From JBDREF01 sp043820045 (GTDB lineage: Bacteria > Planctomycetota > Phycisphaerae > Sedimentisphaerales > Anaerobacaceae): a stretch of DNA of 14,430 nt. Positions 1 through 6,723 of this stretch are shown here, piece by piece. Location of the stretch: positions 1-14,430 of the forward strand of contig JBDREF010000194.1 of assembly GCA_043820045.1 (NCBI GenBank), read 5' to 3'. The notes under the pieces were generated by a model, which worked only from the letters and a program-made list of their open reading frames with translations, made no database searches and was not told the DNA's origin. The translations under genes were made by a program, and so were the position numbers. Position 1 is the stretch's first letter. Every line of letters starts with the position of its first letter.

Positions 1-641
1 CTGCGGGCCCAGTTGGCAAAGACCAGGATGCCTACCATCGCGGCGAAATACACGGCGTTCTGCCAGAGCGACCTTCTCGTTTCCAAATGCGGCATAGCGA
101 CCTGGCTGCCCGCTTTTTCGAGTTCCTCTTTGCGGTAGATAAAGTGCATCGAAAGCCCGATCACGACACTGAAAATGACCGCCCCGACGGCGCGGGCTAT
201 GCCGATTTCCAGACCGAGTATCCGAGCGGTCAGGATTATCGCCAGAACATTGATGGCCGGTCCCGAATAAAGGAAAGTCGTGGCAGGCCCGAGACCTGCT
301 CCCATCCTGTAAATGCCCGCAAACAGCGGCAAAACCGTGCAGGAACAAACGGCAAGGATGCCGCCGGACACAGATGCGACGGCGTAGGCCATGACCTTAT
401 TCGCCTTTGCCCCGAGATATTTCATCACCGACGCCTGGCTGACAAAAACCGAAATAGCGCCGGCGATAAAAAAGGCGGGCACCAGGCATAGCAAAACATG
501 CTCCTGCGCGTACCATTTGACCAGATGCAGGGATTCTGTAACTGCATTATCGAAACGGGCGGTCCCGATCGGCAGATAATAGCAGACGATAAAAACGGCA
601 ATTATGGCCGCCAGCTTTTTCCACTCCGTTTTCCAGCTCAT
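1..641 (-). CDS. ArsP/PF03773-type membrane permease, C-terminus cut by window edge
   Basis: Reading from an ATG at 641 gives 213 residues with no stop before the window edge. The protein is strongly hydrophobic, with membrane segments near residues 9-25, 48-70, 83-112, 120-142, 148-170 and 196-213. The sequence GGILAVCSCTVLPLFAGIYR (residues 93-112) followed by GAGLGPATTFLYSGPAINV is the hallmark of the PF03773 permease family, which includes the organoarsenical exporter ArsP and SO_0444-type metal exporters. C99 and C101 of the CSC motif are probably near the substrate path. The charged stretch at 170-192 would be a cytoplasmic loop between two halves. The gene starts 15 nt after the stop of the arsR-type gene, so the two are almost certainly one operon and the permease is controlled by that repressor. 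The ribosome site is weak (GGGAAC). The substrate (trivalent organoarsenical, arsenite or another metal) cannot be told from sequence. Confidence 0.85.
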   Translation of the reverse strand, partial: MSWKTEWKKLAAIIAVFIVCYYLPIGTARFDNAVTESLHLVKWYAQEHVLLCLVPAFFIAGAISVFVSQASVMKYLGAKANKVMAYAVASVSGGILAVCSCTVLPLFAGIYRMGAGLGPATTFLYSGPAINVLAIILTARILGLEIGIARAVGAVIFSVVIGLSMHFIYRKEELEKAGSQVAMPHLETRRSLWQNAVYFAAMVGILVFANWAR

Positions 642-656
642 TGTGAGGTTCCCATA

Positions 657-986
657 CTATAGCGACCTGAGCAGTTTTTCATTATCCCCGGCCTGCTGCT
701 TCAAAACACTGCTCATGCACGAGAAAAATTCGAGGATGCAGGGAGTTCTGAGTTTGTAGATTACTTTCAGGCCTTCTTTTCGATATTCCAGGAGGCCTGC
801 ATTGACCATAATTGCGAGATGCCGCGAAATATTGGACCTTTCGGAGCCGACGTGCTCGGCAATATCACATACGCACTGCTCGCCATCTTTTAGAAAATTG
901 ACAATAGCAATTCTATACGGGTGGGCTATCGCCTTGGCGATTTCCGCCTGCTTTTCGAACAGCAACTGTTTACTTTTATCAAACAT
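657..986 (-). CDS. arsR: ArsR/SmtB-family winged-helix metal(loid)-responsive repressor
   Basis: This 109-residue protein has the usual ArsR/SmtB length and fold: AKAIAHPYRIAIVNFLKDGE (residues 17-36), then CVCDIAEHVG with cysteines C38 and C40, the recognition helix SERSNISRHLAIMVNAGLLE (48-67), and a beta-wing YRKEGLKVIYKL (68-79). The CVC pair corresponds to the alpha-3 metalloid site of classical ArsR (ELCVCDL). Further cysteines at C83 and C90 could join or replace a ligand. Such proteins bind an operator over their own promoter and release it on binding As(III), Sb(III) or a similar ion. The ATG at 986 has a GAGG ribosome site seven bases upstream. The permease gene follows within 15 nt, which supports a self-regulated efflux operon. 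The gene symbol reflects the family, not proven arsenic specificity. Confidence 0.9.
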   Translation of the reverse strand: MFDKSKQLLFEKQAEIAKAIAHPYRIAIVNFLKDGEQCVCDIAEHVGSERSNISRHLAIMVNAGLLEYRKEGLKVIYKLRTPCILEFFSCMSSVLKQQAGDNEKLLRSL

Positions 987-998
987 CCAAAACCTCAG

Positions 999-1022
999 AT
1001 TATATGACTATGTGACAATATA
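999..1022 (-). promoter_or_regulatory. Probable promoter and operator of the arsR-permease operon
   Basis: On the minus strand a perfect TATAAT lies at 1004-999, just upstream of the arsR GAGG ribosome site; no good -35 is present. Overlapping it, 1001-1022 has imperfect dyad symmetry (TATAT at 1001-1005, ATATA at 1018-1022, 12 bases between), the general shape of ArsR/SmtB operators. The arms are short and the inner bases do not pair, so the operator call is tentative; the -10 is firmer. Confidence 0.45.
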
Positions 1023-1149
1023 CTCACGGAATGGCCGGATGTTCAAGTGAAATATTTTTTCTGCATTCTTTCGGGCGGCTGGGCAGTTCGTCAGCCCTGA
1101 GACCGGATTTTGGCTGATTCGATGTGATTTCTCTTGATAGTACGCCGGT

Positions 1150-2622
1150 TCAGTATTTCTTTCTGAACCTGGCAGCGGGAATGTTCATAAGTTTTCTATA
1201 TTTTGCAACGGTGCGTCTGGCCAGGCTGTTTATCCCGGCCTGTTCCAGTTTTTTGCGTATCAGGTCGTCGCTGAGCGGTTTGGTCTTGTCCTCACCGTCA
1301 ATAATCTGTTGCAGTTTGACCCTTATGGCTTCCCAACTGTGCCCCTGGCCGTCGGTGTCTTCCCTGCCGCCGCTAAAAAACTTGCGCAGAGGCAGTATCC
1401 CCCATGCACACTGGACGTATTTGCCGGCGACGGCGCGTGAGACGGTGGCCAGATGCACCCCGACCGTGTCGGCGATTTTCGACATCGGCAAAGGCCGAAG
1501 ATGCAGATGGCCCTTGTCGAAGAAATCCTTCTGGAATTCCACCACCGCCTTGCTTACTCTTAGCAGCGTGCTTCTTCGCTGTTCGATTGCGTCTATAATC
1601 CATTGAGCCGAGCGAAGGTTATTCGCCAGAAATTCCCTGGTCTTTTCACTCACCTGCGTATCTTTGGCCATTCTGGCATAGTTATCATTTACCCTGAGGT
1701 GGGGCAGGTCATAATCGGCCAGCCGTACGGTGTATTGGCCTGAGCCGTTCGAGGGCTCCACTATTACATCCGGCGTGATTGGGTGGTTCTGGTCTCGGCC
1801 TATCTGAAGGCCCGGCGAGGTGTCAAGCTTGCTCATCCGCTCGATGGCCCGGTTGATTCTATCGATACTGCAATTCATCTTCCGGGCTATCTCGGGCAAA
1901 TGATTCTCAAGCAGCTCATCCATGTGCTCGCTGATCAGGCGTGCCTCGAAGTCCATATCCTCGCCGCTCTGGGCCATCTGGATAAGCAGGCACTCTTTCA
2001 TATCTCGCGCCCCGACGCCTGCCGGCTCCAATGTCTGCACAAGCTCCAGGGCATCGTTCAAATCGTCTATACTGAACTCGCCTTTGTCTTTGTTGTGAAG
2101 CTGTTCCAGCCTTACAGTCAGATAGCCCCGGTCGTCGATATAATCTATGATCATATTGCCGGCCGTCTTCACCGGCGGCCTGGCATCTATCAACCGCCAC
2201 TGGTCCCCCAAATGCTCGTGCAGAGACTGAGGAAGGGCGGCGGTGTTTTTCATTGCTTCGAGTTTTCTGTCCGGCTCATCCGTGCGGACCCGTCTATAGA
2301 AGGGGCCTGCCTGGTCCATGTAGTCGGTCAAACCGCCGTCGAGATTGTCGAGACGCTCGAAGTCTTCGGCCTTGTCGGTGTCGGTGCTGACAACCAGGTC
2401 TTTCTCGCCCGTATCGTCCTGAGACTGCTCTTCGGTGGGCTCTACGTCCTCGGGACGTTCAGGCTCGACCATTTCCAGAACGGGATTGCTGTTAAGCTCC
2501 TGTTCTATTCTCTCCTGGAGGGCGAGGATCGGGAGCTGGAGAATCTCCATCGATTGAATCATATGCGGAGCGAGCTTCATTCTCAGCTCCATCCGCATCT
2601 GGTTTCTCATCTCCAGCTTCAT
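1150..2622 (-). CDS. rpoN: RNA polymerase sigma-54 factor
   Basis: This 490-residue protein has all the landmarks of sigma-54. Region I (about 12-50) is rich in Gln and Leu (MIQSMEILQLPILALQERIE) and contacts the enhancer-binding AAA+ activator. Region II (51-120) is acidic. The core-binding domain follows (about 125-310, with LELVQTLEPAGVGARDMKEC at 192-211). The helix-turn-helix SKIADTVGVHLATVSRAVAG (381-400) leads into KYVQCAWGILPLRKFFSGG. The RpoN box ARRTVAKYRK is at 468-477 and reads the -24 element. Length is normal. ATG 2622 has an AAGG site seven bases upstream; an in-frame ATG at 2607 preceded by GGAG is an alternative. It follows recR on the same strand after 129 bp but has its own sigma-70-type promoter. 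The usual rpoN neighbours (lptB, hpf, ptsN) are absent here. Confidence 0.97.
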   Translation of the reverse strand: MKLEMRNQMRMELRMKLAPHMIQSMEILQLPILALQERIEQELNSNPVLEMVEPERPEDVEPTEEQSQDDTGEKDLVVSTDTDKAEDFERLDNLDGGLTDYMDQAGPFYRRVRTDEPDRKLEAMKNTAALPQSLHEHLGDQWRLIDARPPVKTAGNMIIDYIDDRGYLTVRLEQLHNKDKGEFSIDDLNDALELVQTLEPAGVGARDMKECLLIQMAQSGEDMDFEARLISEHMDELLENHLPEIARKMNCSIDRINRAIERMSKLDTSPGLQIGRDQNHPITPDVIVEPSNGSGQYTVRLADYDLPHLRVNDNYARMAKDTQVSEKTREFLANNLRSAQWIIDAIEQRRSTLLRVSKAVVEFQKDFFDKGHLHLRPLPMSKIADTVGVHLATVSRAVAGKYVQCAWGILPLRKFFSGGREDTDGQGHSWEAIRVKLQQIIDGEDKTKPLSDDLIRKKLEQAGINSLARRTVAKYRKLMNIPAARFRKKY

Positions 2623-2679
2623 AAAAGTGCCTTAGAGAAAATCTATCTTCTGCCTCGTTGCTCCGATTCTTATTTACCT

Positions 2680-2708
2680 ATCATAGGTGTAGTAGATGAT
2701 TTCGTCAA
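2680..2708 (-). promoter_or_regulatory. Sigma-70-type promoter of rpoN
   Basis: On the minus strand TTGACG (2708-2703) and TATGAT (2685-2680) are separated by exactly 17 bases, a near-consensus promoter. Transcription would start around 2673, about 50 nt before the rpoN ATG. The -10 falls inside an odd palindrome, ACCTAT-C-ATAGGT (2676-2688), which could be an operator. Confidence 0.7.
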
Positions 2709-2751
2709 GATTCGGGCGGCAATTGAGAAACTTTGTGGGCGGAGCCGGGAA

Positions 2752-3357
2752 TTATTCGAGTTCCTGTCTGCCGATTATCGCGTCGGTGAGCATTTTGCCG
2801 CTTGCGTATTCGATGGTGGTTCCAGTGGGCAGGCCCCGCGCCAGGCGTGTGATCTTAACGTCGGAGGTTCTAAGAAGCGAACTGATATACAGTGCTGTCC
2901 CGTCGCCGGCCATATTGGGATTTGTCGCCATTACTAATTCTCTTACATCCCCTTTCCGCACTCTATCGACGAGCTGCCGGATGGTCAGGTCGCTGGGCTC
3001 GACGCCCTCAAGCGGTGCAATATGGCCGCCGAGAACGTGATACACCCATTTGCATGTTCCGGTTTTCTCGAGACTTATTACGTCCTTGGGCTGCTCGACG
3101 ATGCAGATCATGCTCTTGTCCCGCCGCGCGTCCGAACAGATTTGGCAGACAGGCTCTTCCGAGAGATTGTAGCAGGTTTCGCACCGCTTGATCTTGTTCT
3201 TTACATCGCGGATCGCATCGGCCAGGGCCATGGCTTCGTCGGGTCTTGCCTTCAATATATGAAAGGCCAGCCTCTCCGCCGATTTGGGCCCAATCCCCGG
3301 CAGTCTGCCGAATTCTTCGATAAGTCTGTTCAAACTTTCCGTGTATGCACTGCTCAT
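2752..3357 (-). CDS. recR: Recombination mediator protein RecR
   Basis: At 201 residues this is the standard RecR length. It has an N-terminal helix-hairpin-helix (RLPGIGPKSAERLAFHIL, 18-35), a C4 zinc finger (C59, C62, C71, C74; CETC...CQIC) and a Toprim domain from about residue 82 (ICIVEQPKDVISLEKTG, then GGHIAPLEGV). RecR forms a ring clamp with RecO/RecF and loads RecA on SSB-coated DNA at gaps. ATG 3357 has AGGA eight bases upstream. RecR normally follows dnaX and ybaB; here dnaX lies upstream on the same strand, but a mobile unit of about 1.2 kb separates them. Confidence 0.97.
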   Translation of the reverse strand: MSSAYTESLNRLIEEFGRLPGIGPKSAERLAFHILKARPDEAMALADAIRDVKNKIKRCETCYNLSEEPVCQICSDARRDKSMICIVEQPKDVISLEKTGTCKWVYHVLGGHIAPLEGVEPSDLTIRQLVDRVRKGDVRELVMATNPNMAGDGTALYISSLLRTSDVKITRLARGLPTGTTIEYASGKMLTDAIIGRQELE

Positions 3358-3396
3358 AAATTCATCCTGCTATTCTATAACTAATTCTTTCTCATT

Positions 3397-3434
3397 GGCC
3401 ATCCCCAAAGCATTCTGCTTTGAGGCTGCCACCC
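3397..3434 (+). repeat. REP-like repeat, copy A
   Basis: This copy has GCCATCCCC (3398-3406), a hairpin CAAAGC / GCTTTG (3406-3411 / 3417-3422) and the 14-base core TGAGGCTGCCACCC (3421-3434). The same two conserved ends with a variable hairpin between them occur in three further copies near the RAYT transposase gene. This copy points opposite to copy B, and together they bracket the small gene at 3483-3797. Confidence 0.85.
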
Positions 3435-3482
3435 ATTGATAGTAAACAGTTTGGCTTGTGTTGTGACCTAATCCAAAACATA

Positions 3483-3797
3483 TTACTTTAAGTCTAACTC
3501 AGCAGGTTCTTGATATGGTTCAAAATCAACATCTACACTGAAATCGACTCGATGTATGGTACTTGTTGATTCTGACGATTGTCCACCGGCATCTGCTTTG
3601 AAGCAATAGACTGATAGACCAACTTTCCCAGCCTTGTTTTTCTGCACATCAACGGTTACAGCTATATCAAATTTCACCTCTTTAGGCTCACTTTCAGCCG
3701 GAGCTATTTGAGCTTTTGTTTCTAATTCATGTCGTACTTCTCTGACTCCTTCAACAATTTGCCGAGGCGTCTCTTTGACGAATTCCTTGATATCCAT
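3483..3797 (-). CDS. Small accessory protein of unknown function, resembling trypsin-co-occurring (Trypco2-like) proteins
   Basis: The gene encodes 104 residues with no signal peptide, membrane segment or cysteine cluster. The N-terminal part KEFVKETPRQIVEGVREVRH (4-23) is an amphipathic helix. After a charged Pro/Glu/Lys linker, the rest looks like beta-strands (VKFDIAVTVDVQKN; VGLSVYCFKADAGG; IHRVDFSVDVDF). From memory the pattern resembles a widespread family of small accessory proteins related to the trypsin-co-occurring domain, but I cannot verify this and give no function. ATG 3797 has a GAGG site about ten bases upstream. The gene is visibly richer in A+T than dnaX and recR and lies between two inverted REP-like copies (A and B), consistent with recent acquisition. 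It occupies the place where ybaB/ebfC would be expected, but the sequence does not resemble that nucleoid protein. Confidence 0.6.
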   Translation of the reverse strand: MDIKEFVKETPRQIVEGVREVRHELETKAQIAPAESEPKEVKFDIAVTVDVQKNKAGKVGLSVYCFKADAGGQSSESTSTIHRVDFSVDVDFEPYQEPAELDLK

Positions 3798-3839
3798 TCT
3801 GATACGACCTCAATCGAGAAATTATTCCTTTAACCTGCC

Positions 3840-3876
3840 GGGTGGCAGCCTCAAAGCCGAAGGCTTTGGGGATGGT
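3840..3876 (-). repeat. REP-like repeat, copy B
   Basis: The core GGGTGGCAGCCTCA (3840-3853) is the exact reverse complement of the copy A core. It is followed by hairpin CAAAGCC / GGCTTTG (3852-3858 / 3862-3868) and GGGGATGG (3868-3875). It abuts the stop codon of the transposase gene, whose complement starts at 3877. Confidence 0.85.
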
Positions 3877-4458
3877 TCAGATTGTTGGGAAACTGTCAAG
3901 GTCTATTGGTATTGGTCCTTGCCTGGTCCCCTGCCAATCGGCGGCACTGGAGTAACGCCACTCGTCCGCGACCTCAACCAGTCCCTTGCGTACCGGGTTA
4001 TTATGAATGTAATGTGCCGAATCAATTATAGTCTTGACCTTTGTCATGTTACGATCATAGCCGCCGCCTTTCTGCCAGAAACGACAGGGCCTGTGTATCT
4101 GAGAGGTTGCCAGATATTTCAGGCCGTCGGGATTATTGTTTTTGAGATAACTCACTGTCTTGCGTGATACCGGCTGCTTGATTGAAAGCAATATATCGGA
4201 TATCGAATACTCTATCCTTCTGGGACAGATCAGCAGATGCACGTGGCTCGGCATGAATACGTAAGCCCACAAGTCAAATTGGTGTTTTGTTCGGCTTGAA
4301 ACAATAGCGTCCACAAGATACCTGCAAACCCTTTCTGCGGAAAGAAACGGCTGGTTTTGATAACAACTGAAAGTCAGCTCGTGGGCGTGTCCCGCAACAT
4401 TATAACGGTGACACTTTCTTGTATATATCTTGCCTCGCAGCATAGAGGTATTGTACAC
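3877..4458 (-). CDS. REP-associated tyrosine transposase (RAYT, Y1/HUH superfamily)
   Basis: This single-domain Y1 transposase of 193 residues has the motif MPSHVHLLI with the metal-binding pair H72 and H74, and AHYIHNNPVRKGLV with the likely nucleophile Y150, which lines up with the catalytic tyrosine of Escherichia coli RAYT (YIYINPVKHG). It also has the family blocks HRYNVAGHAHELTFSCYQ (18-35), SIKQPVSRKTVSYL (92-105) and RFWQKGGGYDRNM (126-138). RAYTs nick single-stranded DNA at REP hairpins and are thought to spread REPs. REP-like copies flank it: B touches its stop and C lies about 36 bp upstream of its start. The frame opens with GTG at 4458; an in-frame ATG at 4443 is equally possible and neither has a good ribosome site. 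The catalytic motifs look intact, so it may be active. Confidence 0.92.
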   Translation of the reverse strand: MYNTSMLRGKIYTRKCHRYNVAGHAHELTFSCYQNQPFLSAERVCRYLVDAIVSSRTKHQFDLWAYVFMPSHVHLLICPRRIEYSISDILLSIKQPVSRKTVSYLKNNNPDGLKYLATSQIHRPCRFWQKGGGYDRNMTKVKTIIDSAHYIHNNPVRKGLVEVADEWRYSSAADWQGTRQGPIPIDLDSFPTI

Positions 4459-4494
4459 GATTGATTATGTGGACACAACTTTCCCCTTGGGTGG

Positions 4495-4527
4495 GCCATC
4501 CCCAAGCTGCGCTTGAGGCTGCCACCC
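4495..4527 (+). repeat. REP-like repeat, copy C
   Basis: GCCATCCCC (4495-4503) is followed by a short hairpin CAAGC / GCTTG (4503-4507 / 4511-4515) and the core TGAGGCTGCCACCC (4514-4527), identical to copy A in both ends but with a different hairpin. It faces copy D across 19 bp, forming an inverted doublet (REPIN-like). Confidence 0.85.
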
Positions 4528-4546
4528 CTCTTTCACCCATTTAACC

Positions 4547-4592
4547 GGGTGGCAGCCTCATCCTGATTGTCGTTCATCGGGATGGGGATGGC
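4547..4592 (-). repeat. REP-like repeat, copy D
   Basis: The core GGGTGGCAGCCTCA (4547-4560) and the end GGGGATGGC (4584-4592) bracket a longer hairpin (CATCCTGAT at 4559-4567 against ATCGGGATG at 4576-4584, one G-U pair). Same conserved ends as A-C, new stem. It ends ten bases past the dnaX stop codon. Confidence 0.85.
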
Positions 4593-4601
4593 TCAGTTCA
4601 A

Positions 4602-6263
4602 CTAATCTGGTTCGATTCCCATGATCGTTGCATCCAGGCCCAGGAGTACCTCTTTTACGGCGGGATCGTTGGCCAGTTCGTACCTCTGCTTACTGCCGAT
4701 CTTCTGCTCCTTGACGTTCGGCTCAGGCTGCTTCCGGTCGCCGGCGGCGATTTCAAACTTGAGTCTTATGCTCGTCGAGAACTCTTCGCTCAACATGGTC
4801 TCGATTTGCTCCATCCGGCCGTTACTCTCGCAGATTTTCTTGTGTATTTGCCCCGTCGGGCCGAATTCGAGCGTCAATATGCCGTTCTCAAAGCGAATCG
4901 GCTCGGCGGAACTCAGCAATCCGCCGGTGCCGGGTGCGAGTTTGGTGGTGATAAGTTTAAGGATATCCTGCCAATCGTCTTTTATCGATTGTAGGGTGAT
5001 TGGCCCGGACAGGACTTGCGGTTCGCGGTCGGTCGTTTCGATTTCGCTATCTGTTACTTCATGGCTGCCGGTGTGGGTTTTACTCTCGGCCTTTGCTGTT
5101 ATTTTTTTTTTAACGGCGGCCCCCGAGCCCGACTTCAACTGCGACAGAAGCTCATCGACATTCATGAAATGCTCGCTCAACGCGAACCGCAGCAGTGAGG
5201 CCTCCAGAAGCGATCTGCTTGTATCGCTGTTCTTGACGGCCCACCGCAGTTTTTCAAGCGATGCTATGTTGTAAATAAGCGCCGCGACGTCGAACTTCTC
5301 CGCCAGTTCAGCCGCTCGTTTTCGCTGTTGGTCGGTCAGGATTACCAGCGTACTCTCGGCGCCGGCGGATTTTATCACCATCAAATCGCGCATGTAATCG
5401 ATGAGCGAATCGACAATCTGCACCTCGCTTATGCCGCTGTTTATCAAATCATCCGCGGCGGCGAGTGTTCCGGCCGCATCATTGTCGCCGATTTGAGCGA
5501 TAAGATTCCAGATTTTCTCGCTGTCGGGGCAGCCCAAATACTGTTCAAGCAGCGAAGCGCTCAGAGGTTCTACGCCGACACTTATCAGCCTGTCCAGCAG
5601 GCTAAGGCCGTCTCTCATCGAGCCATTCGCCATTTTCGCTAACGGCAGGACCAGGTCTTCGTCGTATTTTATCTTTTCCTGCTCGAGTATGGATTTCAAC
5701 TGCTTGCCGATAACGGCCGGGCTTATGTTGCCAAAATCGAATCGCTGGCACCTCGACTGAATCGTGGCGATTACTTTGTTCGGCTCAGTCGTGGCGAAAA
5801 TGAACTTCACGTGACTGGGCGGCTCTTCAAGTATCTTCAGTAACGCATTAAAAGCCGAGGTGCTTAGCATATGCACCTCGTCGATGATATAGATTTTGAA
5901 CCTTGCGCGTGCAGGCCGATAAATGGCGTTTTCACGAAGCCGTCGAACCTCTTCGACACCGTTATTTGATGCACCGTCGATTTCGATAACGTCGATATCT
6001 TCGCCGGCGTTTACCGCGATGCAGCTATCGCACTTGCAGCACGGCTCGATAGTCGGTTCGGGCGAGGCAAGGCAGTTGAGCGCCTTGGCCAGCACTCGCG
6101 CCATTGTCGTCTTTCCGACGCCCCGGGTGCCGGAAAATAGATAGGCGTGGGCGACCCTGCCCGTCTTTATAGCGTTCTTGAGCGTCTGGGCAATAGGATC
6201 CTGCCCGATGATATCATCGAACGACTGCGACCTGTATTTTCTTGCAAGAACAGTGTAAGCCAT
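4602..6263 (-). CDS. dnaX: DNA polymerase III subunits gamma and tau
   Basis: This 553-residue protein is DnaX. It starts AYTVLARKYRSQSFDDIIGQ, and has the Walker A GTRGVGKTT (45-53), a zinc module (C64, C75, C78, C81), Walker B IYIIDEVHML (124-133), sensor-1 FIFATTEPNKV (154-164) and the arginine-finger motif IQSRCQRF (168-175). The clamp-loader core ends near residue 372. A Lys/Ser/Thr-rich linker follows, then a C-terminal domain of about 130 residues, as in tau, which contacts polymerase and helicase. DnaX is the motor subunit of the sliding-clamp loader. Codons 384-388 contain ten consecutive A residues (see 5102-5111); slipping there would give a gamma-like protein of about 387-394 residues. 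ATG 6263 lacks a clear Shine-Dalgarno, perhaps because the inverted repeat of the four-helix unit ends only about 20 bp upstream. SRP RNA lies upstream and recR downstream. Confidence 0.97.
   Translation of the reverse strand: MAYTVLARKYRSQSFDDIIGQDPIAQTLKNAIKTGRVAHAYLFSGTRGVGKTTMARVLAKALNCLASPEPTIEPCCKCDSCIAVNAGEDIDVIEIDGASNNGVEEVRRLRENAIYRPARARFKIYIIDEVHMLSTSAFNALLKILEEPPSHVKFIFATTEPNKVIATIQSRCQRFDFGNISPAVIGKQLKSILEQEKIKYDEDLVLPLAKMANGSMRDGLSLLDRLISVGVEPLSASLLEQYLGCPDSEKIWNLIAQIGDNDAAGTLAAADDLINSGISEVQIVDSLIDYMRDLMVIKSAGAESTLVILTDQQRKRAAELAEKFDVAALIYNIASLEKLRWAVKNSDTSRSLLEASLLRFALSEHFMNVDELLSQLKSGSGAAVKKKITAKAESKTHTGSHEVTDSEIETTDREPQVLSGPITLQSIKDDWQDILKLITTKLAPGTGGLLSSAEPIRFENGILTLEFGPTGQIHKKICESNGRMEQIETMLSEEFSTSIRLKFEIAAGDRKQPEPNVKEQKIGSKQRYELANDPAVKEVLLGLDATIMGIEPD
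5102..5111 (-). other. A10 slippage tract inside dnaX, probable gamma/tau switch
   Basis: On the coding strand codons 385-388 read AAA AAA AAA ATA, ten A in a row, directly after the clamp-loader core. Loss of one A gives an immediate TAA after three lysines (387 residues). Gain of one A gives NNSKGRE then TAA (394 residues). Both other frames therefore stop at once, as at the A9 tract of Thermus thermophilus dnaX, where RNA polymerase slippage produces gamma. The tract and stops are seen; function is inferred. Confidence 0.65.
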
Positions 6264-6282
6264 TTCGAAATGATTGACGATT

Positions 6283-6297
6283 AATGATTATTGATTA
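6283..6297 (+). repeat. Left arm of inverted repeat flanking the four-helix-bundle gene
   Basis: The 15 bases AATGATTATTGATTA recur as an exact reverse complement at 6724-6738. The arm sits about 20 bp upstream of the dnaX start and 23 bp past the four-helix gene stop. It is made of degenerate ATTGATT-like units that continue on both sides. Confidence 0.8.
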
Positions 6298-6319
6298 TTC
6301 AAAGCAGAACCTTTCTATC

Positions 6320-6691
6320 TCATTGTTCCGCAAACTCTGCACTTCTGTCTTTTGTCGTTTTCCTCGATTTTACAAAAATAGCGGTTAACTCTCCGCCTTC
6401 TTCAAGTAGATTGGAAACCTTGTTTTCATCGAGTAATTCTTCTTCGATTATGAACTCCATCCAGAAGCAAGACTCATCAGGCTCTTCTATCACAATGCTC
6501 AACTTGGAAGCAAACTCGGCCTTTGACTGTGCTACACAAGCCGCACGGTAGTTGGAAGCAACGGAGGTCGAACACTTGATTAGCTGCTTTCTGATGTGGT
6601 TGCCTAAATCAGTTTTTGGCAGAGCCAGACTCAACTTGACACAGCGATGTGCAAATGTTTTAGTCCGCTCTTTTAGGTCATTTCCGCTCAT
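6320..6691 (-). CDS. Four-helix-bundle protein (23S rRNA intervening-sequence protein family)
   Basis: From ATG 6691 the product has 123 residues, typical for this family: NDLKERTKTFAHRCVKLSLA, then LPKTDLGNHIRKQLIKCSTSVASNYRAACVAQSKAEFASKLSIVIEEPDES and a final helix pair. The run TSVASNYRAACxAxSKAEFxxKL is the family signature. These helical, pentamer-forming proteins were first seen in intervening sequences of 23S rRNA genes and are common as stand-alone genes; their biochemical role is unknown. The frame is open further, to a TTG at 6730 that lies inside the right inverted repeat (136 residues). I prefer ATG 6691 on family length and its upstream GGAG, though the spacing is short. The gene is A+T-richer than dnaX, lies in the same direction, and is bracketed by a 15-bp inverted repeat, so it looks like an inserted unit. 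Confidence 0.85.
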   Translation of the reverse strand: MSGNDLKERTKTFAHRCVKLSLALPKTDLGNHIRKQLIKCSTSVASNYRAACVAQSKAEFASKLSIVIEEPDESCFWMEFIIEEELLDENKVSNLLEEGGELTAIFVKSRKTTKDRSAEFAEQ

Positions 6692-6723
6692 CTGCTCCAG
6701 TATGTTCGATAATAATTTATCAT

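Noticed and set aside
1062..1105. Terminator downstream of rpoN (GGCTG / CAGCC hairpin near 1077-1102)
   Set aside because: The stem is five pairs with a long loop and no T-run follows directly on the minus strand; too weak to list as a feature.
1783..2937. Long plus-strand open frame of 384 codons opposite rpoN and recR
   Set aside because: It is antisense to two firmly identified genes, its translation has no recognisable motif, and it crosses the rpoN promoter region. It is a shadow of the codon use on the other strand.
3397..4592. CRISPR array or toxin-antitoxin unit at the repeats
   Set aside because: The repeats alternate in orientation, have unequal spacing and enclose genes; no cas gene is present, and the small gene has no antitoxin partner.
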